A DNA stretch of 5,000 nt. Source: Candidatus Omnitrophota bacterium (GTDB taxonomy: Bacteria > Omnitrophota > Gorgyraeia > Duberdicusellales > 4484-171). Each line of letters begins with the position of its first letter. The stretch's first letter is position 1. Below are positions 1-5,000 of the stretch, piece by piece. The stretch covers positions 1 through 5,000 of the forward strand of contig WJKZ01000101.1 in the NCBI GenBank assembly GCA_014728785.1. The letters run 5' to 3'. The notes below the pieces were generated by a model, which saw only the letters and a list, made by a program, of their open reading frames with translations, ran no database searches and was not told the origin of the DNA. The position numbers were made by a program, and so were the translations under genes.

Positions 1-1153
1 CACCTGAGCCGTTTAAGGTATGAAGGGGTAAATTTTTACCCGTAGACTTTTCCTTGTAGCGGATATTACCCCGTCTAGCCTGAAAGTCTTCAAAATTTGA
101 ACAACTTGAAACTTCAAGCCATTTATCCACACCCGGCGCATATAATTCTATATCATAACATTTAGCTGCTGCAAAACTTATATCACCGGTAGCAAGTAAA
201 ACTACCCTGTAGGGAAGCTTAAGTAAGTCCAGAACCGAACAGGCGTCGGAAAGCAACTCTTCCAGCTCCCTGTAAGAATCTTCGGGTTTTACAAACTTAA
301 CCAATTCTATCTTATCAAACTCATGGACTCTCAACAAACCCCGTGTATCTTTTCCGTAAGAACCGGCTTCTCTCCTGAAGCAGGGGGTGTAGGCAGTATA
401 ATACAAAGGCAGCTTGTCTTCTTTTATTATTTCACCTCTGTGTATATTGGTAATAGGCACCTCTGCTGTGGGAATAAGGAACAAATCATCTTCGGATGTC
501 CTGTACATATCCTCTTCCAGATTGGGCAGCTGGCCTGTTGAAAACATAGAATCCCTGTTGACCAGTTTTGAAGGTACAATTTCTTTATACTTACCTGAAG
601 AGGTATGTAAATCAAGCATAAAATTAATTAAAGCACGCTGAAGTTTTGCCCCCCATCCTTTGAATAAAACAAAGTTAGAGCCGGTAAGCTTTGTCGCTCT
701 CTTAAAATCAATTACATCCAGAGTCTCGGCCAGAAATATGTGATCTCTGGGTTTAAAATTAAAATCCCGGAAACTCTTTGGCTCCTTTATTACTTTGTTA
801 TTTTCTGCACCCCCTACCGGCAAAGATTCATGAGGGATATTAGGGATACGGGCGAGATAAAATTTAAATTTCTCATCCAGTGAAGAAAATTGTTCGCTCA
901 AGGCGGCAATTCTTGACTTTATCTCTTTGCTTTCTCCTATCTTTGAAGAAGGGTCTTTCTTTTCTTTTATTATTTTTTTTATATCCTTATCAATCCTGTT
1001 TTGAGAAGCATTTAAATCTTCTACCTCACCCTTGACCTTGCGCCAGCGGGCATCCAAATCCAAAAATTCATCTAAATCAAAATTATAATTTCTGTTTTTG
1101 AGAGATTCTTTGAGTTTTTGGGAGTTGTTGCGTATAAACTTTACATCTAACAT
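1..1153 (-). CDS. serS: Seryl-tRNA synthetase, C-terminus cut by window edge
   Basis: Class II aminoacyl-tRNA synthetase that charges tRNA-Ser with serine (and tRNA-Sec where present) in the cytoplasm, using ATP. I translated the open frame leftward from the ATG at 1153; it stays open to position 1, giving 384 full codons. The N-terminus MLDVKFIRNN is the classic SerS opening, followed by a charged, Lys/Glu-rich stretch at about residues 30-110 that fits the tRNA-binding coiled-coil arm. The catalytic core shows STGQLPNLEEDMY near residues 210-222, TAEVP at 229-233, the motif 2 signature FRREAGS at 259-265, RVHEFDKIE at 275-283, and EVSSCSNFEDFQARR at 347-361. The last visible residues, TLNGSG (379-384), are the beginning of motif 3. 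Bacterial SerS is about 420-430 residues, so some 40-50 are missing beyond the edge. No frameshift was seen. The start has no Shine-Dalgarno but has a TATAAT box 8 nt upstream. The gene lies 54 nt downstream of rtcB. Confidence 0.97.
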   Translation of the reverse strand, partial: MLDVKFIRNNSQKLKESLKNRNYNFDLDEFLDLDARWRKVKGEVEDLNASQNRIDKDIKKIIKEKKDPSSKIGESKEIKSRIAALSEQFSSLDEKFKFYLARIPNIPHESLPVGGAENNKVIKEPKSFRDFNFKPRDHIFLAETLDVIDFKRATKLTGSNFVLFKGWGAKLQRALINFMLDLHTSSGKYKEIVPSKLVNRDSMFSTGQLPNLEEDMYRTSEDDLFLIPTAEVPITNIHRGEIIKEDKLPLYYTAYTPCFRREAGSYGKDTRGLLRVHEFDKIELVKFVKPEDSYRELEELLSDACSVLDLLKLPYRVVLLATGDISFAAAKCYDIELYAPGVDKWLEVSSCSNFEDFQARRGNIRYKEKSTGKNLPLHTLNGSG

Positions 1154-1161
1154 ATTAACTT

Positions 1162-1167
1162 ATTATA
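1162..1167 (-). promoter_or_regulatory. Candidate -10 box for serS, close to the start codon
   Basis: The minus strand reads TATAAT here, a perfect match to the sigma-70 -10 consensus, 8 nt before the serS ATG and inside the 54-nt gap after rtcB. A weak -35 candidate (TGGAAA, 4 of 6 matches to TTGACA) lies 16 nt further upstream at 1184-1189. If the box is used, transcription would begin at or within a base or two of the ATG, giving a leaderless or nearly leaderless mRNA. This fits the absence of any Shine-Dalgarno sequence. Because the gap is AT-rich, a chance match is possible. Confidence 0.42.
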
Positions 1168-1207
1168 CTTTGATTGAGAAAAATTTCCACCTTCTTCATT
1201 TCTTATT

Positions 1208-2662
1208 CTATCCTTTTATCACACATAGGGGTTTGAGCCGGCAAATCTTTTTTGAAATGCCCGAACCCTCAACTGTCCTTATAACTTCATCTATATCTTT
1301 ATAGGCTTGAGGGGCCTCCTCAAGAATTGTCCTTTTACCCGCAGCCTTTACTATCACTTCTTTTTTTCTCAACGCTTGCATTAAAAGCGAAAAATCAAGA
1401 CTACGGGAAGCCCGGCGTCTTGATTTAACTCTACCCGCGCCGTGGCAGGTGCTGGCAAACGTCTCCTCTTCCGCTTTTTTGGTACCGATCAAAAGATAAG
1501 AAAACGAACCCATGCTTCCCGGTATAATGACAGGCTGGCCCAGATTTCTGTATTTAAAAGATACTTCAGGGTGACCAGTCCCCAGAGCTCTGGTTGCACC
1601 TTTTCGGTGAACACATAATTCCTTCTTCCGGCCGTCTAATATATGCTTTTCCAATTTTGCTATATTATGGGCAACGTCATAGATTAAATCCATCTCCAGA
1701 GACTGCCAGCCCTTATTAAAAACTTTCTCAAAGCTAAGCCTGACCAAATGCATTAGCATTTGCCGGTTAGCCCAGGCATAATTTGCAGCCGATTTCATAG
1801 CTGCTATATACCTTTCCGCCTCATGGCTCCTCAGAGGCGCAGAAGCAAGCTGTCTGTCGGGTAAACTTATATTGTATTTACTCAAGCAGCGCACCATCTC
1901 TCTTAAGGAGTCATCACAAACCTGATAACCGAAACCCCTTGAACCCGAATGTATCATTACGGTAAGCTGGCCTTCACTTAGGCCAAAAAATTCCTGAGCC
2001 CGGAGATCAAATACCTTATCCACTACCTGCACTTCTAAAAAATGGTTGCCGCTGCCTAAACTGCCAACCTGAGACTTCCCTCTCTCGTAAGCTCTCTGGC
2101 TTACTGCATCCGCATCAGCCCCATCCATCGCGCCGCTTTCTTCACAATTGTCCAGGTCTTCTTTAACCCCAAACCCCTTAGACACAAGCCAGGCGGCACC
2201 TTTGATGAGAAGCCGCCGGGCCTCTTTGTAGCTTAAACGTACTTTTCCCCGCGACCCCAGACCGCAGGGAACATTGGCGTATAGGCTATTAGCCAACTTA
2301 TCCATTTTATCTACTACATCTTTAAAGTCTAAATTCGTCCTCAACAGCCTTACTCCGCAATTTATGTCATATCCTACTCCTCCAGGCGAAATAACCCCAC
2401 CCGAGTACGGGTCGGTGGCAGCTACTCCTCCTATGGGAAAACCATATCCCCAGTGAATATCCGGCATAGCCAGAGAATATTTAACTATACCGGGAATACA
2501 AGCGACATTAGCTACTTGTTCAGGTGCCTTATCCTCTCTTATGGTCTTTACCAACTGCTCACTGGCATAGATTATTCCTTCTACCGTCATTTCTTTTTTA
2601 TAAGCAGGTGGTATACGGTATTTAAATTCTGAAATCTTTTCTAATGGACCACTCCAAGTCAT
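1208..2662 (-). CDS. rtcB: RNA-splicing/repair ligase RtcB (3'-phosphate/5'-OH, GTP-dependent)
   Basis: Joins RNA 2',3'-cyclic-phosphate or 3'-phosphate ends to 5'-OH ends, using GTP and Mn2+ through a covalent histidine-GMP intermediate. The 484-residue product matches the roughly 480-residue long RtcB form typified by Pyrococcus horikoshii. Visible motifs in order are MPDIHWGYGFPIGG (66-79), GYDINCG with metal ligands Asp99 and Cys102, GSGNHFLE with Asn206 and His207, HSGSRG with His238, DVAHN with His332, VHRKGATRA (351-359), and CHGAGR with His407, the residue that by alignment carries the GMP. All key residues of the P. horikoshii enzyme (Asp95, Cys98, Asn202, His203, His234, His329, His404) therefore have counterparts. 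The start at 2662 is chosen because TWSGPLEKI followed by YRIPPAYK is the family's normal N-terminus; no Shine-Dalgarno supports it. The gene ends in TAG. Archease lies upstream across a 249-nt repeat-rich gap and serS follows 54 nt downstream. No RtcA, RtcR or splicing endonuclease is visible, so RNA repair is the likely role (inference). Confidence 0.98.
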   Translation of the reverse strand: MTWSGPLEKISEFKYRIPPAYKKEMTVEGIIYASEQLVKTIREDKAPEQVANVACIPGIVKYSLAMPDIHWGYGFPIGGVAATDPYSGGVISPGGVGYDINCGVRLLRTNLDFKDVVDKMDKLANSLYANVPCGLGSRGKVRLSYKEARRLLIKGAAWLVSKGFGVKEDLDNCEESGAMDGADADAVSQRAYERGKSQVGSLGSGNHFLEVQVVDKVFDLRAQEFFGLSEGQLTVMIHSGSRGFGYQVCDDSLREMVRCLSKYNISLPDRQLASAPLRSHEAERYIAAMKSAANYAWANRQMLMHLVRLSFEKVFNKGWQSLEMDLIYDVAHNIAKLEKHILDGRKKELCVHRKGATRALGTGHPEVSFKYRNLGQPVIIPGSMGSFSYLLIGTKKAEEETFASTCHGAGRVKSRRRASRSLDFSLLMQALRKKEVIVKAAGKRTILEEAPQAYKDIDEVIRTVEGSGISKKICRLKPLCVIKG

Positions 2663-2678
2663 AATTGGTTAATTGGTT
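2663..2678. repeat. Tandem 8-bp repeat AATTGGTT x2 abutting rtcB start
   Basis: Two perfect copies of AATTGGTT (2663-2670 and 2671-2678) sit directly against the rtcB start codon. On the coding strand they read as AACCAATT repeats in the exact place where a ribosome binding site would be expected, and neither copy resembles one. They may be the end of the larger degenerate repeat block that fills this spacer. Confidence 0.7.
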
Positions 2679-2685
2679 AATGTTT

Positions 2686-2790
2686 TCGTCCCTCGTCCTT
2701 CTGCGATTAGGCATCGGCATCGGTCTGCTCTTAGTCTGAGTATGGTCATCGGTATAGGCTACAGACTTCGGGCCTCAGGTTACAAGCCGC
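2686..2790. repeat. Degenerate short-period (6-7 nt) repeat block in the archease-rtcB spacer
   Basis: This part of the 249-nt non-coding gap has no open reading frame of note but shows repetitive word structure. TCGTCC occurs at 2686-2691 and 2693-2698. CATCGG occurs at 2712-2717, 2718-2723 and 2747-2752. Read on the minus strand, the rest breaks into loosely similar 6-7 nt words mostly ending in CC, such as TGTAACC, TGAGGCC, TGTAGCC, TATACC, GATGACC and GATGCC twice. The pattern looks like a decayed or shuffled short tandem repeat rather than a promoter or structured RNA. I see no perfect hairpin. Its function, if any, is unknown. Confidence 0.5.
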
Positions 2791-2801
2791 AAAAAAAATA
2801 A

Positions 2802-2825
2802 GCCGAAACCGAAGACGAAATCGAA
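2802..2825. repeat. Hexanucleotide repeat NNCGAA x4
   Basis: Four consecutive 6-bp units, GCCGAA, ACCGAA, GACGAA and ATCGAA, place CGAA at an exact 6-nt period (TTCGNN on the minus strand). The array lies next to an A8 run at 2791-2798. It is non-coding, between archease and rtcB, and shares the short-period character of the rest of this spacer. Confidence 0.65.
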
Positions 2826-2830
2826 TTACT

Positions 2831-2899
2831 GAGCGTATACACCTGTCCCTTTTCTCTGCCATGCAGGACTTCGCTCACTTTGTTCGCTCCGCTGACTTC
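2831..2899. repeat. REP-like or insertion-scar-like intergenic segment
   Basis: The segment opens with a stretch that on the minus strand contains GGGACAGGTGTATACGCTC (2831-2849), a kind of word that reminds me of sequences flanking IS200/REP-associated transposases in other genomes; this is recollection, not a search result. It ends with paired direct repeats: TTCGCTC at 2870-2876 and 2883-2889 (13-nt spacing) and GACTTC at 2867-2872 and 2894-2899. It begins 12 nt after the archease stop codon. No transposase is present. It could be a REP-type element, the remains of a small non-autonomous element, or simply ordinary spacer. Confidence 0.3.
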
Positions 2900-2911
2900 T
2901 GTAAACTGCAA

Positions 2912-3337
2912 TCACACATCAAATATCACCTCGGCAACATACCTGCCTTTTTCGTCACGTTCTATTTTTAGATTATGATAGGTAGCTGCTTTGACTTCCC
3001 GTTTTATATTCTCCTGCGACGGCTTAAATACATCCCCTTTCAGCCCGGCTTCCAGTATTTTAGAGCCGGTTTTTTCGTTAAGCGAAATATCGCAAGAAAC
3101 CATAATGAAATTTCCGGTATAAAAGAGAAATAATAATTCGTTAAGACAATTTATAAGCAAATCAGGCCAGTCTATCCCCTCTACTTTTATTTTTCTCTGC
3201 TTAGCTACCCCAGGCCTGATGTTGGCAATAATCGAAATTAGAGCCTCACCCGATTTTTTGAATATCTCTTCGAGTTCTTTAGACTTAACTCTTATCCCTA
3301 AATCCGCTGTATGTTCAATGAACTCAAAATTAACCAT
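2912..3337 (-). CDS. Archease, RtcB activator protein
   Basis: Small cytoplasmic partner of RtcB; in studied systems it speeds formation of the RtcB-GMP intermediate, allows multiple turnover and can broaden nucleotide use. The 141-residue product matches the usual archease length of about 140. The N-terminus FEFIEHTADLGIRV carries the family signature HTAD with Asp12, a position expected to contribute to metal binding. WPDLLINCLNELLFLFYT (57-74) fits the conserved Leu-rich helix, KAATYHNLKIE (117-127) is the conserved C-terminal strand, and the protein ends with the typical acidic FDV. The ATG at 3337 gives exactly the expected N-terminus. There is no Shine-Dalgarno, but TATGAT preceded by TG lies 6 nt upstream. 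It lies 48 nt after the SGNH gene stop and 249 nt before rtcB, and is probably functionally coupled to rtcB. It ends in TGA, consistent with the standard genetic code. Confidence 0.95.
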   Translation of the reverse strand: MVNFEFIEHTADLGIRVKSKELEEIFKKSGEALISIIANIRPGVAKQRKIKVEGIDWPDLLINCLNELLFLFYTGNFIMVSCDISLNEKTGSKILEAGLKGDVFKPSQENIKREVKAATYHNLKIERDEKGRYVAEVIFDV

Positions 3338-3343
3338 AAAATT

Positions 3344-3352
3344 ATCATAACA
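3344..3352 (-). promoter_or_regulatory. Candidate extended -10 element before archease
   Basis: The minus strand reads TGTTATGAT, matching the extended -10 form TGnTATAAT with one mismatch. The TATGAT hexamer ends 6 nt before the archease ATG. No good -35 is present (TTTAAT at 17-nt spacing is poor). As with serS, use of this box would give an essentially leaderless message. The 48-nt gap is very AT-rich, so the match could be accidental. Confidence 0.33.
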
Positions 3353-3385
3353 TAAAAGGAAATAACATTAAAATAAAGCTGCGAT

Positions 3386-4558
3386 TTAAATACCGGGAAT
3401 AACTACCTCATCAGAAGTTTCATCTGATATTTTTTCTATCCACCCTTCGTCTTTGATGAATTTAAAGATTTCTTTTGCCAGGAACGCATTTCCTTTTTTG
3501 GTTAAATGGATATTGTCAAAAATAAAATCCTTGATAGACAGCGAATCTTCAGACTTTATTCTGTTTCTAAAAACATCTACCGTACAAACAAGCGGTTCAA
3601 TTCCGCCCCGACGGTACTCATAACAGTCCGAATAAAGCTTGCCCTTTCTCACATTGAACTGATCGACTGCTAAAACATATTTAATGCCGCTTTCGGAGGC
3701 TATCCTTTTGACCAATCGGAAATTCGGCTTCAGCATTTTGTTTTTACGGTCACTCTCATACATCCAATGTATAGGCATCGCCGGTTCCAATTCTTCTAAA
3801 CACATCATAAACTGATGGACCTGCCCTAATAAAGTATTGCTTCCTATGTGCCTCTGGTTATCCAGAATAATGCAAATTGTCCTGAAAAGTTTAGAAGAAT
3901 ACAGAAAACGCCATATATTGAATCGTAGTCTATTGAATTCGTTCACGGGAACCTCATAGGTATCCGGAGGGCCGCTCTCCTTTTTCCAGATAACAATATC
4001 AGGGTTATAATCAACCAGATGAAACTGAAAAATTCTTTTAAGCTGCCTGGTGTAAGCGTTGGGAATCCCGGCATTTAATACCTTAATCTTAATCTCGGGA
4101 TAAGACTCGTTTAGCATTCTTTCCAATACGGCAGGATAAGAATAGCGGTAGACTACACCGTCACCGAAAGTTACAGAATCACCTACACATATAATTCTTA
4201 TATCTTCGGCTTTTTTCTTGGGGTAGTCGCAAAAAGTTGAGTAATAAGTTGTCTCAAGAGTTGCGGCATCTACGAGATATTTTACCTCCTTATCCCCGCT
4301 GTGTTCTGATATCTTTCCCGAAGGACAACGAAACAATCCTCCCCGGGGGAGAAATCCGCATCTCAGGTCATATTTTAAGAATTTATTTCTGTAGCCGGTT
4401 CCGAAAATTGCGTTTACAGTTTTAAGCTGGTCTTTATACTCAGGCAGAGTTACGTTGGTATAACCCACCACAAATACTCTTACGGCCAATTCTGCCATAA
4501 CCACTGCTGCCAACAAACCTATAACCGCAACAATTACTCTTTCTTTATTTTTTGACAT
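3386..4558 (-). CDS. Membrane-anchored SGNH/GDSL hydrolase-like protein
   Basis: The 390-residue product starts with a positively charged MSKNKER, then one hydrophobic segment at about residues 8-29. This suggests a signal anchor with the rest outside the cytoplasm. The SGNH fold is indicated by IICVGDSVTFGDG (block I, predicted nucleophile Ser128), NAGIPN with Gly164 (block II), and FDNIHLTKKGNAFLAKEI with Asp348 and His351 (block V catalytic pair). The usual block III Gly-x-Asn-Asp is not evident: the matching strand reads IVIWKKESGPPD (188-199), so the oxyanion Asn may be missing or replaced. Such proteins act as esterases or as acetyl transferases or esterases on surface polysaccharides; the substrate here is unknown. 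The open frame extends to an ATG at 4609, but that lies inside tRNA-Lys and would add 17 unconserved residues, so the ATG at 4558 is chosen, giving a 43-nt gap after the tRNA. No Shine-Dalgarno is visible at either start. Confidence 0.82.
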   Translation of the reverse strand: MSKNKERVIVAVIGLLAAVVMAELAVRVFVVGYTNVTLPEYKDQLKTVNAIFGTGYRNKFLKYDLRCGFLPRGGLFRCPSGKISEHSGDKEVKYLVDAATLETTYYSTFCDYPKKKAEDIRIICVGDSVTFGDGVVYRYSYPAVLERMLNESYPEIKIKVLNAGIPNAYTRQLKRIFQFHLVDYNPDIVIWKKESGPPDTYEVPVNEFNRLRFNIWRFLYSSKLFRTICIILDNQRHIGSNTLLGQVHQFMMCLEELEPAMPIHWMYESDRKNKMLKPNFRLVKRIASESGIKYVLAVDQFNVRKGKLYSDCYEYRRGGIEPLVCTVDVFRNRIKSEDSLSIKDFIFDNIHLTKKGNAFLAKEIFKFIKDEGWIEKISDETSDEVVIPGI

Positions 4559-4601
4559 GGTGGCAATCGGTTCAGGTCTTGAGAGAAAAGAAAGGTTAAA
4601 A

Positions 4602-4674
4602 TGGGCCATGAAGGGATCGAACCTTCGACCTTGGGCTTAAGAGGCCCCTGCTCTTCCAGCTGAGCTAATGGCCC
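4602..4674 (-). tRNA. tRNA-Lys (anticodon CTT)
   Basis: Full 73-nt cloverleaf folded by hand. The acceptor stem GGGCCAT pairs perfectly with ATGGCCC. The D arm is GCTC/GAGC around loop AGCTGGAA. The anticodon arm is GGGGC/GCCCA around loop CTCTTAA, putting CTT at 4639-4641. The variable loop is AGGTC. The T arm GAAGG/CCTTC encloses TTCGATC. The discriminator base is A. The outermost anticodon-stem pair is G27-A43, a mismatch. CCA is not encoded (TTTT follows), so the tail must be added enzymatically. There is no intron. The tRNA starts 22 nt after the DUF4870 stop codon and ends 43 nt before the SGNH start; an AT-rich stretch at about 4687-4698 could hold its promoter, but it may instead be processed from a longer transcript. 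Confidence 0.97.
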
Positions 4675-4696
4675 TGTTGCTCGCCTGAAATAATTA

Positions 4697-5000
4697 TTAG
4701 GCTTTTATGTTGGAATTTTTTTCAGCAATATCGCCGGCAAAGGGAAGCTTAAAATAGTCACCCTGGTAAGATTTAATCATAAGTATAATCCAAAGGACAA
4801 CCGAAGCAATACCTATTATCGGCGAAATAAATATAGCCAGAGGCGGTATAAGCAGACTTAATACCAAATTAATCACGAACAAACCACCGAACACTACCAT
4901 TGACTGCATCGCATGAAACTTAACAAACTTGTTCTCTTTCTCCACTGCAAAAAAAATGATGCCTGTGATAAAACCGAATACATAGCTTAACATTGCCGCC
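4697..5000 (-). CDS. DUF4870-type small membrane protein, N-terminus cut by window edge
   Basis: About 100 C-terminal residues are visible. MLSYVFGFITGIIFF is a hydrophobic segment, followed by the signature loop EKENKFVKFHAMQS, a second hydrophobic stretch (VVFGGLFVINLVLSLLI), a third (IIGIASVVLWIILMI), and the tail YFKLPFAGDIAEKN. This order matches DUF4870 (Tic20-like) integral membrane proteins of roughly 100-130 residues, whose function is not established. The ATG at 4993 is probably not the true start: the frame stays open to the edge and the two preceding codons read Ala-Ala, giving AAMLSYVFGFITG, which fits the family's conserved first helix. The real start and 10-20 more residues should lie outside the window. 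It ends in TAA, 22 nt before tRNA-Lys. Confidence 0.82.
   Translation of the reverse strand, partial: AAMLSYVFGFITGIIFFAVEKENKFVKFHAMQSMVVFGGLFVINLVLSLLIPPLAIFISPIIGIASVVLWIILMIKSYQGDYFKLPFAGDIAEKNSNIKA

Noticed and set aside
323..641. Overlapping plus-strand frames and a 62-residue minus-strand frame within the left part of the window
   Set aside because: They overlap the intact serS catalytic core, including the motif 2 region, and their translations show no domain-like pattern.
1098..1304. Plus-strand 68-residue frame
   Set aside because: It spans the serS start, the intergenic gap and the rtcB 3' end on the opposite strand; its composition looks like antisense noise.
2274..2456. Plus-strand 60-residue frame
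   Set aside because: It is antisense to the highly conserved metal-binding region of rtcB.
2791..2825. Intrinsic terminator after archease (T8 run on the minus strand)
   Set aside because: The sequence before the T run is the TTCGNN hexamer array, which cannot form a GC-rich stem; no hairpin precedes the run.
2663..2825. CRISPR array
   Set aside because: Units are only 6-8 nt with no unique spacers of 30 nt or so and no cas genes nearby.
4237..4425. Plus-strand 62-residue frame
   Set aside because: It is antisense to the SGNH gene, with no recognisable features.
4602..4674. tRNA-associated integration site (att) for a mobile element
   Set aside because: No integrase is present and I found no duplicated copy of the tRNA 3' end in the window.

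Overview
The window reads as a chromosomal segment of a bacterium with moderate to low GC. Every gene I can support lies on the minus strand. In transcription order (right to left) they are: the C-terminal part of a DUF4870-type small membrane protein, a tRNA-Lys(CTT), a membrane-anchored SGNH/GDSL hydrolase-like protein, archease, the RNA ligase RtcB, and seryl-tRNA synthetase, which runs off the left edge. The tRNA lacks an encoded CCA tail. TGA ends archease at the expected family C-terminus, so the standard genetic code fits. No phylum can be assigned from sequence alone. The SGNH and DUF4870 proteins and the odd intergenic repeats resemble what is seen in uncultivated candidate-phylum genomes (Omnitrophota-like), but that is a weak impression.

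Layout. Positions 1-1153 hold serS, missing roughly its last 40-50 residues. Positions 1154-1207 are a 54-nt gap with a perfect TATAAT box just before the serS start. Positions 1208-2662 hold rtcB with all metal-binding and guanylylation residues intact. Positions 2663-2911 are a 249-nt non-coding gap built of short degenerate repeats with 6-8 nt periods, plus a REP-like or insertion-scar-like segment. Positions 2912-3337 hold archease. Positions 3386-4558 hold the SGNH protein; the longest reading frame would start at 4609, but that start lies inside the tRNA. Positions 4602-4674 hold tRNA-Lys. Positions 4697 to beyond 5000 hold the DUF4870 gene, whose start is outside the window.

How the genes fit together. 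RtcB and archease are a known functional pair: archease promotes guanylylation and multiple turnover of RtcB, which seals RNA ends left by endonucleases. The tRNA here has no intron and no tRNA-splicing endonuclease, RtcA or RtcR is in view, so an RNA repair role is more likely than tRNA splicing. With serS and tRNA-Lys nearby, the neighbourhood leans towards tRNA and translation. No convincing intrinsic terminator is visible between any of the genes, so partial co-transcription is possible. The feature that most deserves a second look is the repeat-rich spacer separating archease from rtcB. None of the four visible start codons has a Shine-Dalgarno sequence. I see no clear evidence of a wholly new biological system.
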